From NCBI GenBank assembly GCA_005878325.1, contig VBMR01000152.1, positions 1-16,461 of the forward strand: a DNA stretch of 16,461 nt. Direction: 5' to 3'. Below the pieces are notes generated by a model, which saw only the letters and a list, made by a program, of their open reading frames with translations, was not told the DNA's origin and searched no databases. The stretch comes from Methanobacteriota archaeon. Its GTDB lineage: Archaea; Thermoplasmatota; Thermoplasmata; RBG-16-68-12. Of the stretch, positions 1-6,582 are shown piece after piece; position 1 is the stretch's first letter, and each line of letters begins with the position of its first letter. The position numbers and the translations under genes are program-made.

Positions 1-171
1 GCGGCCTCCGCAGGTGGAAAGTTCGCCGACGCATTCGTGCGGACGGCGGGAGCGACTTTCGCCGGGGCGCTCGTCTTCGTGGAAAAGGAAATCGGCTATG
101 CACAGAGGGCCGTGAAACGTCGGAAGACGGAAGGCCGGTCGGACCGAAGGTCCTCCCGCAAAGAAGAGTGA
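1..171 (+). CDS. C-terminal end of an unknown protein (5' partial)
   Basis: An open frame enters at base 1 and ends with TGA at 169-171, leaving 56 residues. The visible part has a small-residue stretch (FADAFVRTAGATFAGALVF), possibly an amphipathic or membrane-associated helix, then a highly basic tail rich in Arg, Lys and Ser (AVKRRKTEGRSDRRSSRKEE). I do not recognise the family and the fragment is too short to assign one. The codon pattern, with G or C in most third positions, fits the neighbouring genes, which is the main reason to treat it as coding. About 70 bp separate it from the following aldehyde dehydrogenase. Confidence 0.45.
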   Translation, partial: AASAGGKFADAFVRTAGATFAGALVFVEKEIGYAQRAVKRRKTEGRSDRRSSRKEE

Positions 172-243
172 GCCGCGGCCCCGATGGCGTCCTCCTCGAA
201 AGCTACTTAGCGTTCGCCACGCTGTAGTCCTTCCGCCTCCGGG

Positions 244-1758
244 GTGGATTCAATGGGCAAGTCCGAGTACCTCAACTTCGTGAACGGCGCATGGGTGCCA
301 TCGCATTCGGAAGACACGTACACGGTGATCAATCCCGCGACCGGCGGCAAGATCGCCGCGGTGCCTCAGTCGGACGTGGAGGACACCCGCGCAGCGATCG
401 ACGCGGCCCGCGAGGCCTTCGACAAGGGAAGGTGGCCGCGCATGATCCCCGGTGACCGCGCGGCCGCGCTGTTCAAACTCGCGAACCTGATCGAGGCTCA
501 GATGGATCGCCTCGCTCCGCTCGAATCCCAGAACCAGGGGAAGACGATCAAGCAGGCCCGCGACGGGGACCTCCCGTTCAGCGTGGACAACCTGCGGTTC
601 ATGGCGGGAGCCGCCCGCACCATGACGGGGCTCGCCTCCATGGAGTACGCGTATGGCGCGACGAGCGTCATCCGCCGCGAGCCGATTGGCGTGATCGGCC
701 AAATCACCCCATGGAACTACCCGTTCATGATGGCGATCTGGAAGTTGGCCCCGGCCCTCGCAGCGGGGAACACGACCGTGCTGAAGCCAGCCTCCTTGAC
801 GCCGCTCTCGACGCTCGAGTTGGGAAAGCTGATCGAACAAGCGGGCCTCCCCGCGGGCACCGTGAATCTCATCACGGGACCCGGCGCCGTCGTCGGGAAC
901 GAGCTCGCCTCGAGTGACAAGGTGGACATGGTCTCGCTGACCGGCGACACCGCGACCGGGAAAGACATCATGGCCGCGGCGACGTCGAATGTGAAGAAGC
1001 TGCACCTGGAGCTCGGCGGCAAAGCGCCGTTCATCGTGTTCGACGATGCGAACATCGCCGCGGCGGCGGAGGGCGCGGTCGCGGCATCGATGGTGAACGG
1101 AGGGCAAGACTGCACCCAAGCGGCGCGGTTCATCGTCCACGAGAAGGCGTACAAGAAATTCCAGGACCGTTTCCTCGAGCGGCTGAAGACGATCCGAATC
1201 GGCGACCCGCTCCAGAGGTCGACGGACCTCGGACCTCTCGTGTCGTCCAAGCAGCGGGACAGGGTCGAGGAGTACGTCAGGATCGGCGAGGGCGAGGGCG
1301 CGAAGCTCGCCTTGGGAGGCAAGCGGCCGAAGGGCACGGCCTTCGACAAAGGCTGGTTCTACGAGCCCACGGCGTTCGTCGACACGGATCCCTCCATGCG
1401 CATCGCCCGCGAGGAGGTCTTCGGTCCGGTCGTGAATGTGCAAAAGTTCTCGAACGAGGACGAGGCGCTCGAGGCTGCGAACAGCGTCGTGTACGGACTC
1501 TACTCATCGGTCTGGACGAAGGACGTGCAGCGGGCCCATCGCGTCGCGAACGGGCTCCGCTTCGGCGCAGTGGAGATCAACGAACACTTGCCCATCGTCA
1601 GCGAGATGCCCCATGGCGGGTACAAGCAGAGCGGCTTCGGGAAAGATCTCTCCGTGTACAGCCTGGAAGACTACACGCAGATCAAGCACGTGTTCATCGA
1701 CCTCACGGACGCGGTCCGCAAGCCGTGGCACTACCTGACGTTTGGAGATCCCACGTAG
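244..1758 (+). CDS. NAD(P)-dependent aldehyde dehydrogenase, aminobutyraldehyde/betaine-aldehyde type
   Basis: This 504-residue protein is a complete aldehyde dehydrogenase that oxidises an aldehyde to its acid using NAD(P)+ in the cytoplasm. Visible residues are the oxyanion Asn158 in PWNYP, the cofactor Lys181 in LKPAS, the general base Glu256 in LELGGK, the catalytic nucleophile Cys290 in GGQDCTQ, and Glu391 in EEVFGP. The sequence around the active site (MELGGKAP-like, then NGGQDCT) most resembles the gamma-aminobutyraldehyde dehydrogenase (PatD) and betaine aldehyde dehydrogenase branch, which suggests amine or polyamine breakdown; the exact substrate is an inference. The start taken is GTG at 244; ATG at 253 in the same frame is a good alternative and would give 501 residues. 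The gene seems monocistronic, ending at a hairpin terminator and facing a convergent glycosyltransferase. Confidence 0.93.
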   Translation: MDSMGKSEYLNFVNGAWVPSHSEDTYTVINPATGGKIAAVPQSDVEDTRAAIDAAREAFDKGRWPRMIPGDRAAALFKLANLIEAQMDRLAPLESQNQGKTIKQARDGDLPFSVDNLRFMAGAARTMTGLASMEYAYGATSVIRREPIGVIGQITPWNYPFMMAIWKLAPALAAGNTTVLKPASLTPLSTLELGKLIEQAGLPAGTVNLITGPGAVVGNELASSDKVDMVSLTGDTATGKDIMAAATSNVKKLHLELGGKAPFIVFDDANIAAAAEGAVAASMVNGGQDCTQAARFIVHEKAYKKFQDRFLERLKTIRIGDPLQRSTDLGPLVSSKQRDRVEEYVRIGEGEGAKLALGGKRPKGTAFDKGWFYEPTAFVDTDPSMRIAREEVFGPVVNVQKFSNEDEALEAANSVVYGLYSSVWTKDVQRAHRVANGLRFGAVEINEHLPIVSEMPHGGYKQSGFGKDLSVYSLEDYTQIKHVFIDLTDAVRKPWHYLTFGDPT

Positions 1759-1790
1759 ACCTGTGGGATTGTCGTAATCCGCCGAAGAGC

Positions 1791-1819
1791 CTCCAGCCGA
1801 CGACCGCTGGAGTCGTTTT
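1791..1819 (+). terminator. Hairpin plus T-run terminator of the aldehyde dehydrogenase gene
   Basis: CTCCAGC (1791-1797) and GCTGGAG (1806-1812) form a perfect 7-bp stem with an 8-nt loop, followed at once by TCGTTTT. It lies 33 bp after the dehydrogenase stop and just before the end of the convergent glycosyltransferase. A second possible stem (ATCCCAC 1748-1754 with GTGGGAT 1763-1769) places the dehydrogenase stop codon in its loop. Archaeal termination relies mainly on the T-run, so the hairpin is supportive only. Confidence 0.55.
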
Positions 1820-2612
1820 ACGCGGTCGTGGGTTCCGCCGATTCGTATCGCGTCGCGGCGCGAGAGACCGAGGCCCGGCCGGATCTCAGCCGTCGCGCGA
1901 ACAGGCGCCACGCGATGTGCAGCCCGCTCCGGAGGGGGAGCATCCTCGATGGCCCGATGCGGGGGGCGTAGTCGATCGGGAGCTCGGAGATCCGGGCCCG
2001 CGAGAGGCAGACGGACCCGAACAGGTCCGCTTCGAGATCGAACCCACCCGCATCCAGGGAAATCTCGCGGAGCGCATCCGCATTGAAGCCCCACATTCCC
2101 GTGCAGACGTCCGTCACGCGGACTCCGTAGAGGATGCGCGCGAGCTTGCTCAGGATTCGGTTCCCCATCGCGTTCAGCGGCGTCATCGCACCCTCCGCCA
2201 TCTGACCGCGGAATCGGGATCCGAGGACCACATCGTTCCCGCGGGAGAGGGCCTCGACGAACTGCGGAATCGCCTCGGGCGGATACGTCCCATCGGCGTC
2301 GAACATGAGGAAGAACTCCGGATCGCGGGAGCCGCCGTCCGCGAGTTCCCGAGTCGTGAGCATGTGTCCGAACGCCTGGCGCATCCCGGTTCCCTTGCCG
2401 CGACCGCTTTGGACAAAAACGCTCGCCCCGCTGTCGCGGACGACTTCGAGCGTGCGGTCCGTCGAGTTGCCGTCGACGACCCAGACCGAGAGGCTGTAGC
2501 CGGACGCTTCGAGCTCGGCCTTGGGAATCCGAGCGAGCACCCGTCCAATCGCAGCATTGGGATGCCGTCCCCACGTTCTTCGGAGCGATGCCCGGGCGAG
2601 GACGCGCCGCAT
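1818..2612 (-). CDS. Family 2 glycosyltransferase (DPM1/AglJ-like), N-terminal motif disrupted
   Basis: This 264-residue frame encodes a GT-A fold glycosyltransferase of family GT2, probably transferring a sugar from a nucleotide sugar to a polyprenyl phosphate or glycan for protein glycosylation or envelope polymers. Evidence is VVDGNSTDRT at residues 45-54, the GRGKGTG segment, the metal-binding DAD at 105-107 (MFDADGTYPP), GSRFRG, and TDVCTGMWGF, which occupies the place of the family's DPxSGF motif. There is no C-terminal membrane segment. The first 20 residues (MRRVLARASLRRTWGRHPNA) do not look like the family: the usual hydrophobic strand plus IPTLNE motif is absent and homology begins only at AAIGRVLARIP. 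An ATCCCA encoding Ile-Pro sits at 2563-2558 in another frame, so an indel there is likely. No stop exists in any minus-strand frame between about 2183 and 2640. The true start is therefore uncertain. Confidence 0.8.
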   Translation of the reverse strand: MRRVLARASLRRTWGRHPNAAIGRVLARIPKAELEASGYSLSVWVVDGNSTDRTLEVVRDSGASVFVQSGRGKGTGMRQAFGHMLTTRELADGGSRDPEFFLMFDADGTYPPEAIPQFVEALSRGNDVVLGSRFRGQMAEGAMTPLNAMGNRILSKLARILYGVRVTDVCTGMWGFNADALREISLDAGGFDLEADLFGSVCLSRARISELPIDYAPRIGPSRMLPLRSGLHIAWRLFARRLRSGRASVSRAATRYESAEPTTA

Positions 2613-3018
2613 CGGGCTCCTCGACCACCGGGAAGATTTCGTCGAGGAAGGTCGCGTTCCGTTCCATCTGATAGGTGAGGAAGAACATGGCCCCGTACGA
2701 GTCGCCTCGCGGGTTCGACGCGACGACGTCGTCCTCGACGAGCTTGTCCAAGTGGTGCTTGACGGTCGTGTAGTGAAGGCCCAAGCTGCCCGCGATCTGG
2801 TTCGCGTTCAGGGGTCCATCGTGATGGAGCAGGCGAAGGATCCGGCAGCGATTCCGACCGCCCCGCGTCCGAGCGAGGAGATAGATGAGCGTCCGCCGGA
2901 ACGGTGTGTTGAGCCGTTCGCTCCCGCGCGAGATGGTGGGTCCGGCCGGATCGCGTGATGCGCCCGGCCACGCCGCGGGTACCCGAGTGGGAATCTCCCT
3001 CGGCCTCTGCATTCCCAT
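2563..3018 (-). CDS. Winged-helix (ArsR-like) transcriptional regulator, 3' end unresolved
   Basis: From ATG 3018 (alternative ATG 3012) the frame encodes a Thermoplasmata-type winged-helix regulator. A short helix and the TRGG signature (LLARTRGGRNRCRILRLL) lead into a helix-turn-helix, PLNANQIAGSLGLHYTTVKHHLDKL, in two pieces PLNANQIAGSLG and LHYTTVKHHLDKL, then a wing ending in YGAMFFLTYQME. The start is supported by a TATA-like element centred 30 nt upstream, which implies a leaderless or near-leaderless message. Homology fades after DEIFPVVEEPD (about position 2611), where the protein should end, but the frame stays open through the glycosyltransferase and on into antisense of the dehydrogenase. 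The end given here is arbitrary: it marks the suspected indel. Either a stop codon was deleted, the two proteins are fused, or the sequence has an error. A dedicated regulator of the glycosyltransferase is possible. Confidence 0.6.
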
Positions 3019-3043
3019 GATAGCCGCGAGTCGGGCGTGGGGG

Positions 3044-3052
3044 ATATCTATC
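3044..3052 (-). promoter_or_regulatory. TATA-like element for the minus-strand winged-helix gene
   Basis: On the minus strand GATAGATAT lies at 3052-3044, centred 30 nt before ATG 3018, the spacing expected of an archaeal TATA box for a leaderless transcript. It helps choose 3018 over the longer open frame that begins at 3144. Confidence 0.4.
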
Positions 3053-3053
3053 G

Positions 3054-3071
3054 CGTATGAATGCGCATACG
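3054..3071. promoter_or_regulatory. Inverted repeat CGTATG-N6-CATACG, candidate operator
   Basis: A perfect 6+6 inverted repeat with a 6-bp spacer lies one base upstream of the TATA-like element of the winged-helix gene, in the divergent region shared with the ribbon-helix-helix gene. Its half-site centres are 12 bp apart, about one helical turn, as expected for a dimeric helix-turn-helix or ribbon-helix-helix protein. Regulation by either neighbour is an inference. Confidence 0.4.
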
Positions 3072-3173
3072 ACCGCACCACATCGAATGGTTCGAGTTGC
3101 AAAAGACTATAATCTACCAACCAATGACTTCTCATTCTCGTCAAAGTCCGATTCCGGGTCCTGGTGAGCTTGG

Positions 3174-3707
3174 TTGTCTAGCCGTACGGCGGTCACGCGC
3201 ACCATCCGGCTTGACGGGGATACGGACCGGGCTTTATCCGCCTTGGCGGACAAGGAACGCGTGAGCGTCAACTTCCTCGTGAATCGCGCCCTCCGCAAGT
3301 TCATCGAATGGGACGTGTACGCGGAGAAGTTCGGCTTCCTGTCGATGCCCGCCTCCCTCATCACGAAGATGATGAGTTACCTGACGGACGAGGAGTCGAA
3401 GGAGATGGGGCGCTGGGCGGGCCAGAACCTGGTGAAGGACTTCCTCACGTTCTGGTTCAAAGAGGTCAGCGTGACCACGCTGGTCAAGGGCTACCCGGCG
3501 TTGGAGTCCAAGTATGGGAAGTCCTTCGAGTACGAGGAGCACGTCGACGGGGGACGCTGGACGATCATCCTGAAGCACGGCCGCGGCCTGAAGTGGTCCT
3601 TCTACTATGAAGAACTCCTCCGCTCCGTCTTCGAGCAACTCCTCAAGAAGGAAGTGAAGACAGAACGCACGGAAGACCAGGTCGTTGCACGATTCAGCGC
3701 AGTCTAG
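3174..3707 (+). CDS. Ribbon-helix-helix DNA-binding protein with an uncharacterised C-terminal domain
   Basis: The 177-residue product starts with a ribbon-helix-helix fold (residues about 7-45: TRTIRLDGDTDRALSALA, then SVNFLVNRALRKFIEW), which binds DNA as a dimer through the first beta strand. A second domain of about 110 residues follows, with EKFGFLSMP, a helix around LVKDFLTFWFKEV, and a mixed region including GGRWTIILKHGRGLKWSFYYEELL. I know of no function for that domain; by position it could sense a ligand or mediate oligomerisation. The start is TTG at 3174, chosen because GGTGAG lies 5 nt upstream at 3163-3168 and no ATG precedes the RHH strand. A TATA-like CTATAATC at 3107-3114 would give a short leader. 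The gene is divergent from the winged-helix regulator and ends at a hairpin. Confidence 0.85.
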   Translation: MSSRTAVTRTIRLDGDTDRALSALADKERVSVNFLVNRALRKFIEWDVYAEKFGFLSMPASLITKMMSYLTDEESKEMGRWAGQNLVKDFLTFWFKEVSVTTLVKGYPALESKYGKSFEYEEHVDGGRWTIILKHGRGLKWSFYYEELLRSVFEQLLKKEVKTERTEDQVVARFSAV

Positions 3708-3727
3708 GGTCGTCGCGCGACCCCTAG
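3704..3727. terminator. Hairpin between convergent stop codons
   Basis: GGGTCG (3707-3712) pairs with CGACCC (3718-3723) around a TCGCG loop. Flanking CTAG on both sides extends the symmetry with one extra C. The core lies between the stop of the ribbon-helix-helix gene and the stop of the small minus-strand ORF, so it could act in both directions. There is no T-run, so terminator function is tentative. Confidence 0.35.
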
Positions 3728-3837
3728 GTCAGAATCCGGTTCTTGGGCGGATCCTTCGGATCTCGAGGAGTGCTGCCGTATCCGGATTGCTCCAACGCGG
3801 CTCGCTCGATCGCTTCCGCGAGCCAGCCCATCGTCAT
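3724..3837 (-). CDS. Possible small protein of 37 residues, unknown function
   Basis: The minus strand from ATG 3837 to TAG 3726-3724 encodes 37 residues starting MTMGWLAEAIERAALEQSGY, followed by a proline- and charge-rich tail ending PKNRILT. The first half reads as an amphipathic helix and the codons have the G/C third-base preference of the neighbours. A run of six G lies 6 nt before the ATG and could serve as a ribosome-binding site. The frame is also open upstream, but that part is Arg/Gly/Ser-rich and looks non-coding. I do not recognise a family. It could equally be the surviving C-terminus of a decayed gene. It sits tail-to-tail with the ribbon-helix-helix gene. Confidence 0.35.
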   Translation of the reverse strand: MTMGWLAEAIERAALEQSGYGSTPRDPKDPPKNRILT

Positions 3838-4235
3838 GCGGAGCCCCCCGGATCGTCTTTCGCGCCCATGCGTGTCGCTAGATGGGGGACCGTACCGCCC
3901 CCTCGGTCGTCCCGTGCCGGAATCGGGAGCAGAGTGTCCACTCAGGCAGCCTCGCGCTCGCGAGGCGGGACACGAACGAGCCCCGAATCTTCATTAGGCT
4001 AGCCTCTCGTAGAGAGGTTCTCAGACCACATCGCACCGGATAACCCGTATGCTTAGATTCCACCATGATTGCCCGGCCTTCGAGGCGATTCGCGCACCTA
4101 CCTATGCCCAAAAGTAGGCCTTGCGAACGGCTCCCCGTCGGACGGGATCGACTCCCACCCGTCTGACGGGCGAGGGGGTCCTTGCGACCGGACCGCCGTG
4201 CGACCGCCACCATGCTTCGTTTCCCTCGGGGTCTC
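3838..4235. other. Gene-free spacer with several palindromes
   Basis: No convincing gene is seen in about 400 bp. The open frames here, including a 126-codon one on the minus strand, give Arg/Ser/Gly-rich proteins without recognisable motifs. The stretch holds a near-perfect palindrome CCTCGCG-CT-CGCGAGG at 3950-3965, a hairpin CCTCTC-GTA-GAGAGG at 4003-4017, and the paired palindromes at 4134-4170 listed separately. It lies downstream of the KaiC-like gene and could hold its 3' untranslated region, a small RNA or degraded sequence. Confidence 0.4.
4134..4170. repeat. Two 13-bp palindromic direct repeats, CCCGTCnGACGGG
   Basis: CCCGTCGGACGGG (4134-4146) and CCCGTCTGACGGG (4158-4170) differ only in the central base and start 24 bp apart. 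Each is an inverted repeat with 6-bp arms. The inner arms (4141-4146 and 4158-4163) can also pair across the 11-bp gap. They lie about 65 bp beyond the stop of the minus-strand KaiC-like gene. Possible roles are a protein-binding site or RNA 3'-end structure; neither is shown. Confidence 0.55.
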
Positions 4236-4979
4236 TCAGCCCAGTCTGCCACGAACATGAGGATGGATGATTCGAATCCCGCGCGGCCCGATATCGATCG
4301 GGATGGGTCCCATCTGGTGGTTCGTCCCGCGCATCTTGGTGATCTCGATGTATCGGACGCGGGCGTCGCCCGCGGCGAGAAGGCGGAAATAGATGACCCC
4401 GTCCGCGACGAATTCCTCCACCCCGGTCCAGGGGAACGCGCCGGAGGTTCCCTCTTCCGTGATCATGAGCGTCGTGCACCCGGAGGCGCCACCGACGATC
4501 TTGCCGAGGAGCACATGGGTGAAGGTCCGCAAATCGCCCACCGTCTGGAACGCGGGGGACATCGCTGTGAAGGAATCGATGACGAGGCGTTCCGTCTGGT
4601 TCTCATCGATCTCTCGGGCGATCTGCTCCCAAAGGGCCGGCAGTCCTTCCGCCGTCGGCGCGGGGATCTCAAGGAACGCGAACGTCTTCGACTCCATCAG
4701 CGGTTCGAACTCGAAGCCGATCCGGCGAGCGTTCCGAAGGAACGACTTCTCGCCCTCGAGCATAGAGACGTACATGCCCGCTTGCTTCAGTTTCTTCGCG
4801 CCATAGTACAAGAACTGCGAGCCGAAAATCGTCTTCCCGGTCCCCGGCTTCCCGGTGAGGGTGATCAAGCTGCCGACGGGGAAACCGCCTTCCAGCATCC
4901 CATCGAGCTCCATGAGCCCCGTGGCGGCCCGCGGCTCTGCCACCGATTCGGGCGTCCGCGCCACTGTGACTTCCGTCAT
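4236..4979 (-). CDS. Single-domain KaiC-like (RAD55/RecA-superfamily) ATPase
   Basis: The 247-residue protein is a single KaiC-type RecA-fold ATPase. It shows the family's opening motif (GLMELDGMLEGGFPVGSLI), a Walker A GKPGTGKT at 43-50, a Walker B RLVIDS at 131-136, and the KMRGT motif at 215-219, where the family places residues that contact ATP across subunits. Such archaeal proteins are cytoplasmic, usually hexameric ATPases tied to signalling or motility; no specific role can be read from the sequence. Its ATG overlaps the TGA of the upstream GvpD-like gene in ATGA (4979-4976), so the two are very likely translationally coupled and may form a heteromeric complex. No circadian kaiA/kaiB and no archaellum gene is present nearby. 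The length is normal for single-domain members. Confidence 0.9.
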   Translation of the reverse strand: MTEVTVARTPESVAEPRAATGLMELDGMLEGGFPVGSLITLTGKPGTGKTIFGSQFLYYGAKKLKQAGMYVSMLEGEKSFLRNARRIGFEFEPLMESKTFAFLEIPAPTAEGLPALWEQIAREIDENQTERLVIDSFTAMSPAFQTVGDLRTFTHVLLGKIVGGASGCTTLMITEEGTSGAFPWTGVEEFVADGVIYFRLLAAGDARVRYIEITKMRGTNHQMGPIPIDIGPRGIRIIHPHVRGRLG

Positions 4980-6502
4980 GCGATGAGCCTCTTCTTGGAG
5001 CTTTGGATGGACCGCGTGATCGTCTCGAAGAAATCGGATTGCGGCGCCCTCCGGCGGATGTGCACCGGGAGCGGGACCGGCGGCTCTCCCGCGGGTTTCT
5101 CTTTTTCGAGCGGGACGTCCTGCAGCGGGATCAACTTGAATTCGGGGTACCCGTTCGAGAAGGAGAACATGAGGCCGTAGAACCCCGTGCGAGGCTTGAC
5201 GCAGTAGAACACGAGCGTGCCCCAGCGCGTCGTGAGCACCAGGTGGATCTGGGAAATGTTCGCTACCTTCTCGGTCAGTTCGAGGTTCGGCCGCGCGAGG
5301 ATCGACTGGATGTCGCGGTTCACCGCGACGCGTGCCGCGACCGTCGCAAGGAAATCCATCACCCCTTGTCCGTAGAAGTTCTCCACGGTGTCGAGGGCCA
5401 TCACTTTCCAGATGATCTTACCCTGGTTCTTGAACCGGGTGTAGATCTCGAGCCACATCTCGAAGTCCTTCGACATGTCGAGGGAGAACTTGATGGCGAC
5501 CGGGTCCTCGACGCGGTCGGTCGTGAAGACCCGCATGTTCGCATCGTACATGTCCTCCGAGAGGAACTGCGTCGCGAACAACCGGGACCGCTTCGGATCA
5601 AAATCGCTGTACGGGAACATCATCACGGCGTTGTTCGTCGCGAGGAAGTTCAGCAGGGCGGTCAAGGGCACGTACACCTGCGCTTCGAACGGCACGTCCC
5701 CTCGGATCTCCAGGAGCACGGTGGAACCGCGGGCGACTCCGCCGCCCAACAGGGCGTCGAGGTCTCGACTCCCGGTGGACATGTGCGTCTCCGTGTTGCG
5801 GACGGGCCGGAAGGTCGCGGTCTCGGCCGGCAGTTTGAACGTGAACGGCTCGAGGTACTGGAAGCGGCCGCCCGCCAGGGTGAATAGATACTGGTCCTGT
5901 CGGATCGGGACGCCGCGGAGTTTCCGGATCTCGAGCTCCCGCAGACGCCGGTCGTCAATCACCTTCTGCCGCAGGATGAGGATCGCGTCCGCGAGCTGGT
6001 CGAGCGTCGTGTTCGCCTCGGACGTCTCGCTCACGAGGATGAGTCGGGCCCCCGTCTCCTCGAGGACCGCCATCAGGGATTGCTCCACCTTCATCCGCGC
6101 CTCGGCGGGGATGTAATCCGAAATCCCCTCCCAGGAGTCGAGGACCACGAGGGGGTTTTCCATGTTCGACAGCAGCTCATGGAGCCCCGAGACGACCTTG
6201 TGTCCGACGACGAACTGGGTCGGATCGAACTCCAGGGTCGAGAAGAACTGCACGTTCCGTTCCCCCGCAAGCTTCGGGAACAGGGCGTGCTGGAACGCCA
6301 GTTTTTCCGGGTACGTCCGCGTGGAAATGTGGACGGCGTCGCCTTCCGAATGGAGGTGGGCCATCAGTTCGAGGGCGAGGTTCGTCTTCCCGGTCCCGGT
6401 ATCGCCCTTGACAAGGAGGATATAACCCTTGCGCCGCAGGACCGCTTCCAACTCGGGAGGGACGGATCGACCGTCGGCTGACGCGTCTTGATTCTCAATC
6501 AT
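4976..6502 (-). CDS. GvpD-like protein with two RecA-fold domains, second P-loop degenerate
   Basis: The 508-residue product has two KaiC/RecA-like domains in tandem. Domain 1 has an intact Walker A GDTGTGKT at 33-40 and a Walker B PLVVLDS at 117-123. Domain 2 begins with a KaiC-type opening (STGSRDLDALLGGGVARGS, 242-260), but where the P-loop belongs it reads IRGDVPFEAQ, without GxGKT, so it probably does not hydrolyse ATP. The arrangement resembles GvpD, which represses gas-vesicle genes in haloarchaea, yet no gvp gene is in the window, so the gvpD symbol is not applied. The start is ATG 6502, with GGGAGG 12 nt upstream (6520-6515), a slightly long spacing. The C-terminal 60 residues are Pro- and basic-rich, likely flexible. 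It is the first gene of a two-gene operon with the KaiC-like ATPase. A symmetric element containing CTATAT lies about 65 bp upstream. Confidence 0.87.
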   Translation of the reverse strand: MIENQDASADGRSVPPELEAVLRRKGYILLVKGDTGTGKTNLALELMAHLHSEGDAVHISTRTYPEKLAFQHALFPKLAGERNVQFFSTLEFDPTQFVVGHKVVSGLHELLSNMENPLVVLDSWEGISDYIPAEARMKVEQSLMAVLEETGARLILVSETSEANTTLDQLADAILILRQKVIDDRRLRELEIRKLRGVPIRQDQYLFTLAGGRFQYLEPFTFKLPAETATFRPVRNTETHMSTGSRDLDALLGGGVARGSTVLLEIRGDVPFEAQVYVPLTALLNFLATNNAVMMFPYSDFDPKRSRLFATQFLSEDMYDANMRVFTTDRVEDPVAIKFSLDMSKDFEMWLEIYTRFKNQGKIIWKVMALDTVENFYGQGVMDFLATVAARVAVNRDIQSILARPNLELTEKVANISQIHLVLTTRWGTLVFYCVKPRTGFYGLMFSFSNGYPEFKLIPLQDVPLEKEKPAGEPPVPLPVHIRRRAPQSDFFETITRSIQSSKKRLIA

Positions 6503-6560
6503 GCAGCAACCGATCCTCCCGCGAAGTGAGGAATAAATGATGTGATTCCCCTAAAAGCTT

Positions 6561-6582
6561 GTAGTAACATATAGGTAACTAC
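6561..6582. promoter_or_regulatory. Imperfect palindrome enclosing a TATA-like core
   Basis: GTAGTAAC-ATATAG-GTAACTAC has 8-bp arms matching at 7 of 8 positions around a TATA-like centre. Read on the minus strand the core is CTATAT, 67-72 nt before the GvpD-like ATG. A further GTAAC at 6584-6588 adds a third copy of the half-site core. It looks like a promoter with an operator superimposed, so a bound dimer would exclude TBP. The regulator is unknown. Confidence 0.4.

Noticed and set aside
250..1443. 397-codon minus-strand frame opposite the aldehyde dehydrogenase
   Set aside because: It is Arg/Asp/His-rich shadow coding caused by high GC, while the plus strand has every dehydrogenase motif.
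1504..2562. Continuation of the 546-codon minus-strand frame that contains the winged-helix regulator
   Set aside because: Beyond about 2611 it reads low-complexity Arg/Pro/Gly sequence antisense to the dehydrogenase and out of frame with the glycosyltransferase. Only the 5' part has homology.
4134..4170. CRISPR array
   Set aside because: There are only two short palindromic units with an 11-bp gap, no spacers of normal size and no cas genes.
3878..4258. 126-codon minus-strand frame in the spacer after the KaiC-like gene
   Set aside because: Its translation has no recognisable motif or plausible structure, overlaps the end of the KaiC-like gene, and its Arg/Ser/Gly composition is that of random GC-rich sequence.
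4182..5180. 332-codon plus-strand frame across the KaiC-like gene
   Set aside because: It is antisense to a gene with clear Walker motifs and shows no domain of its own.
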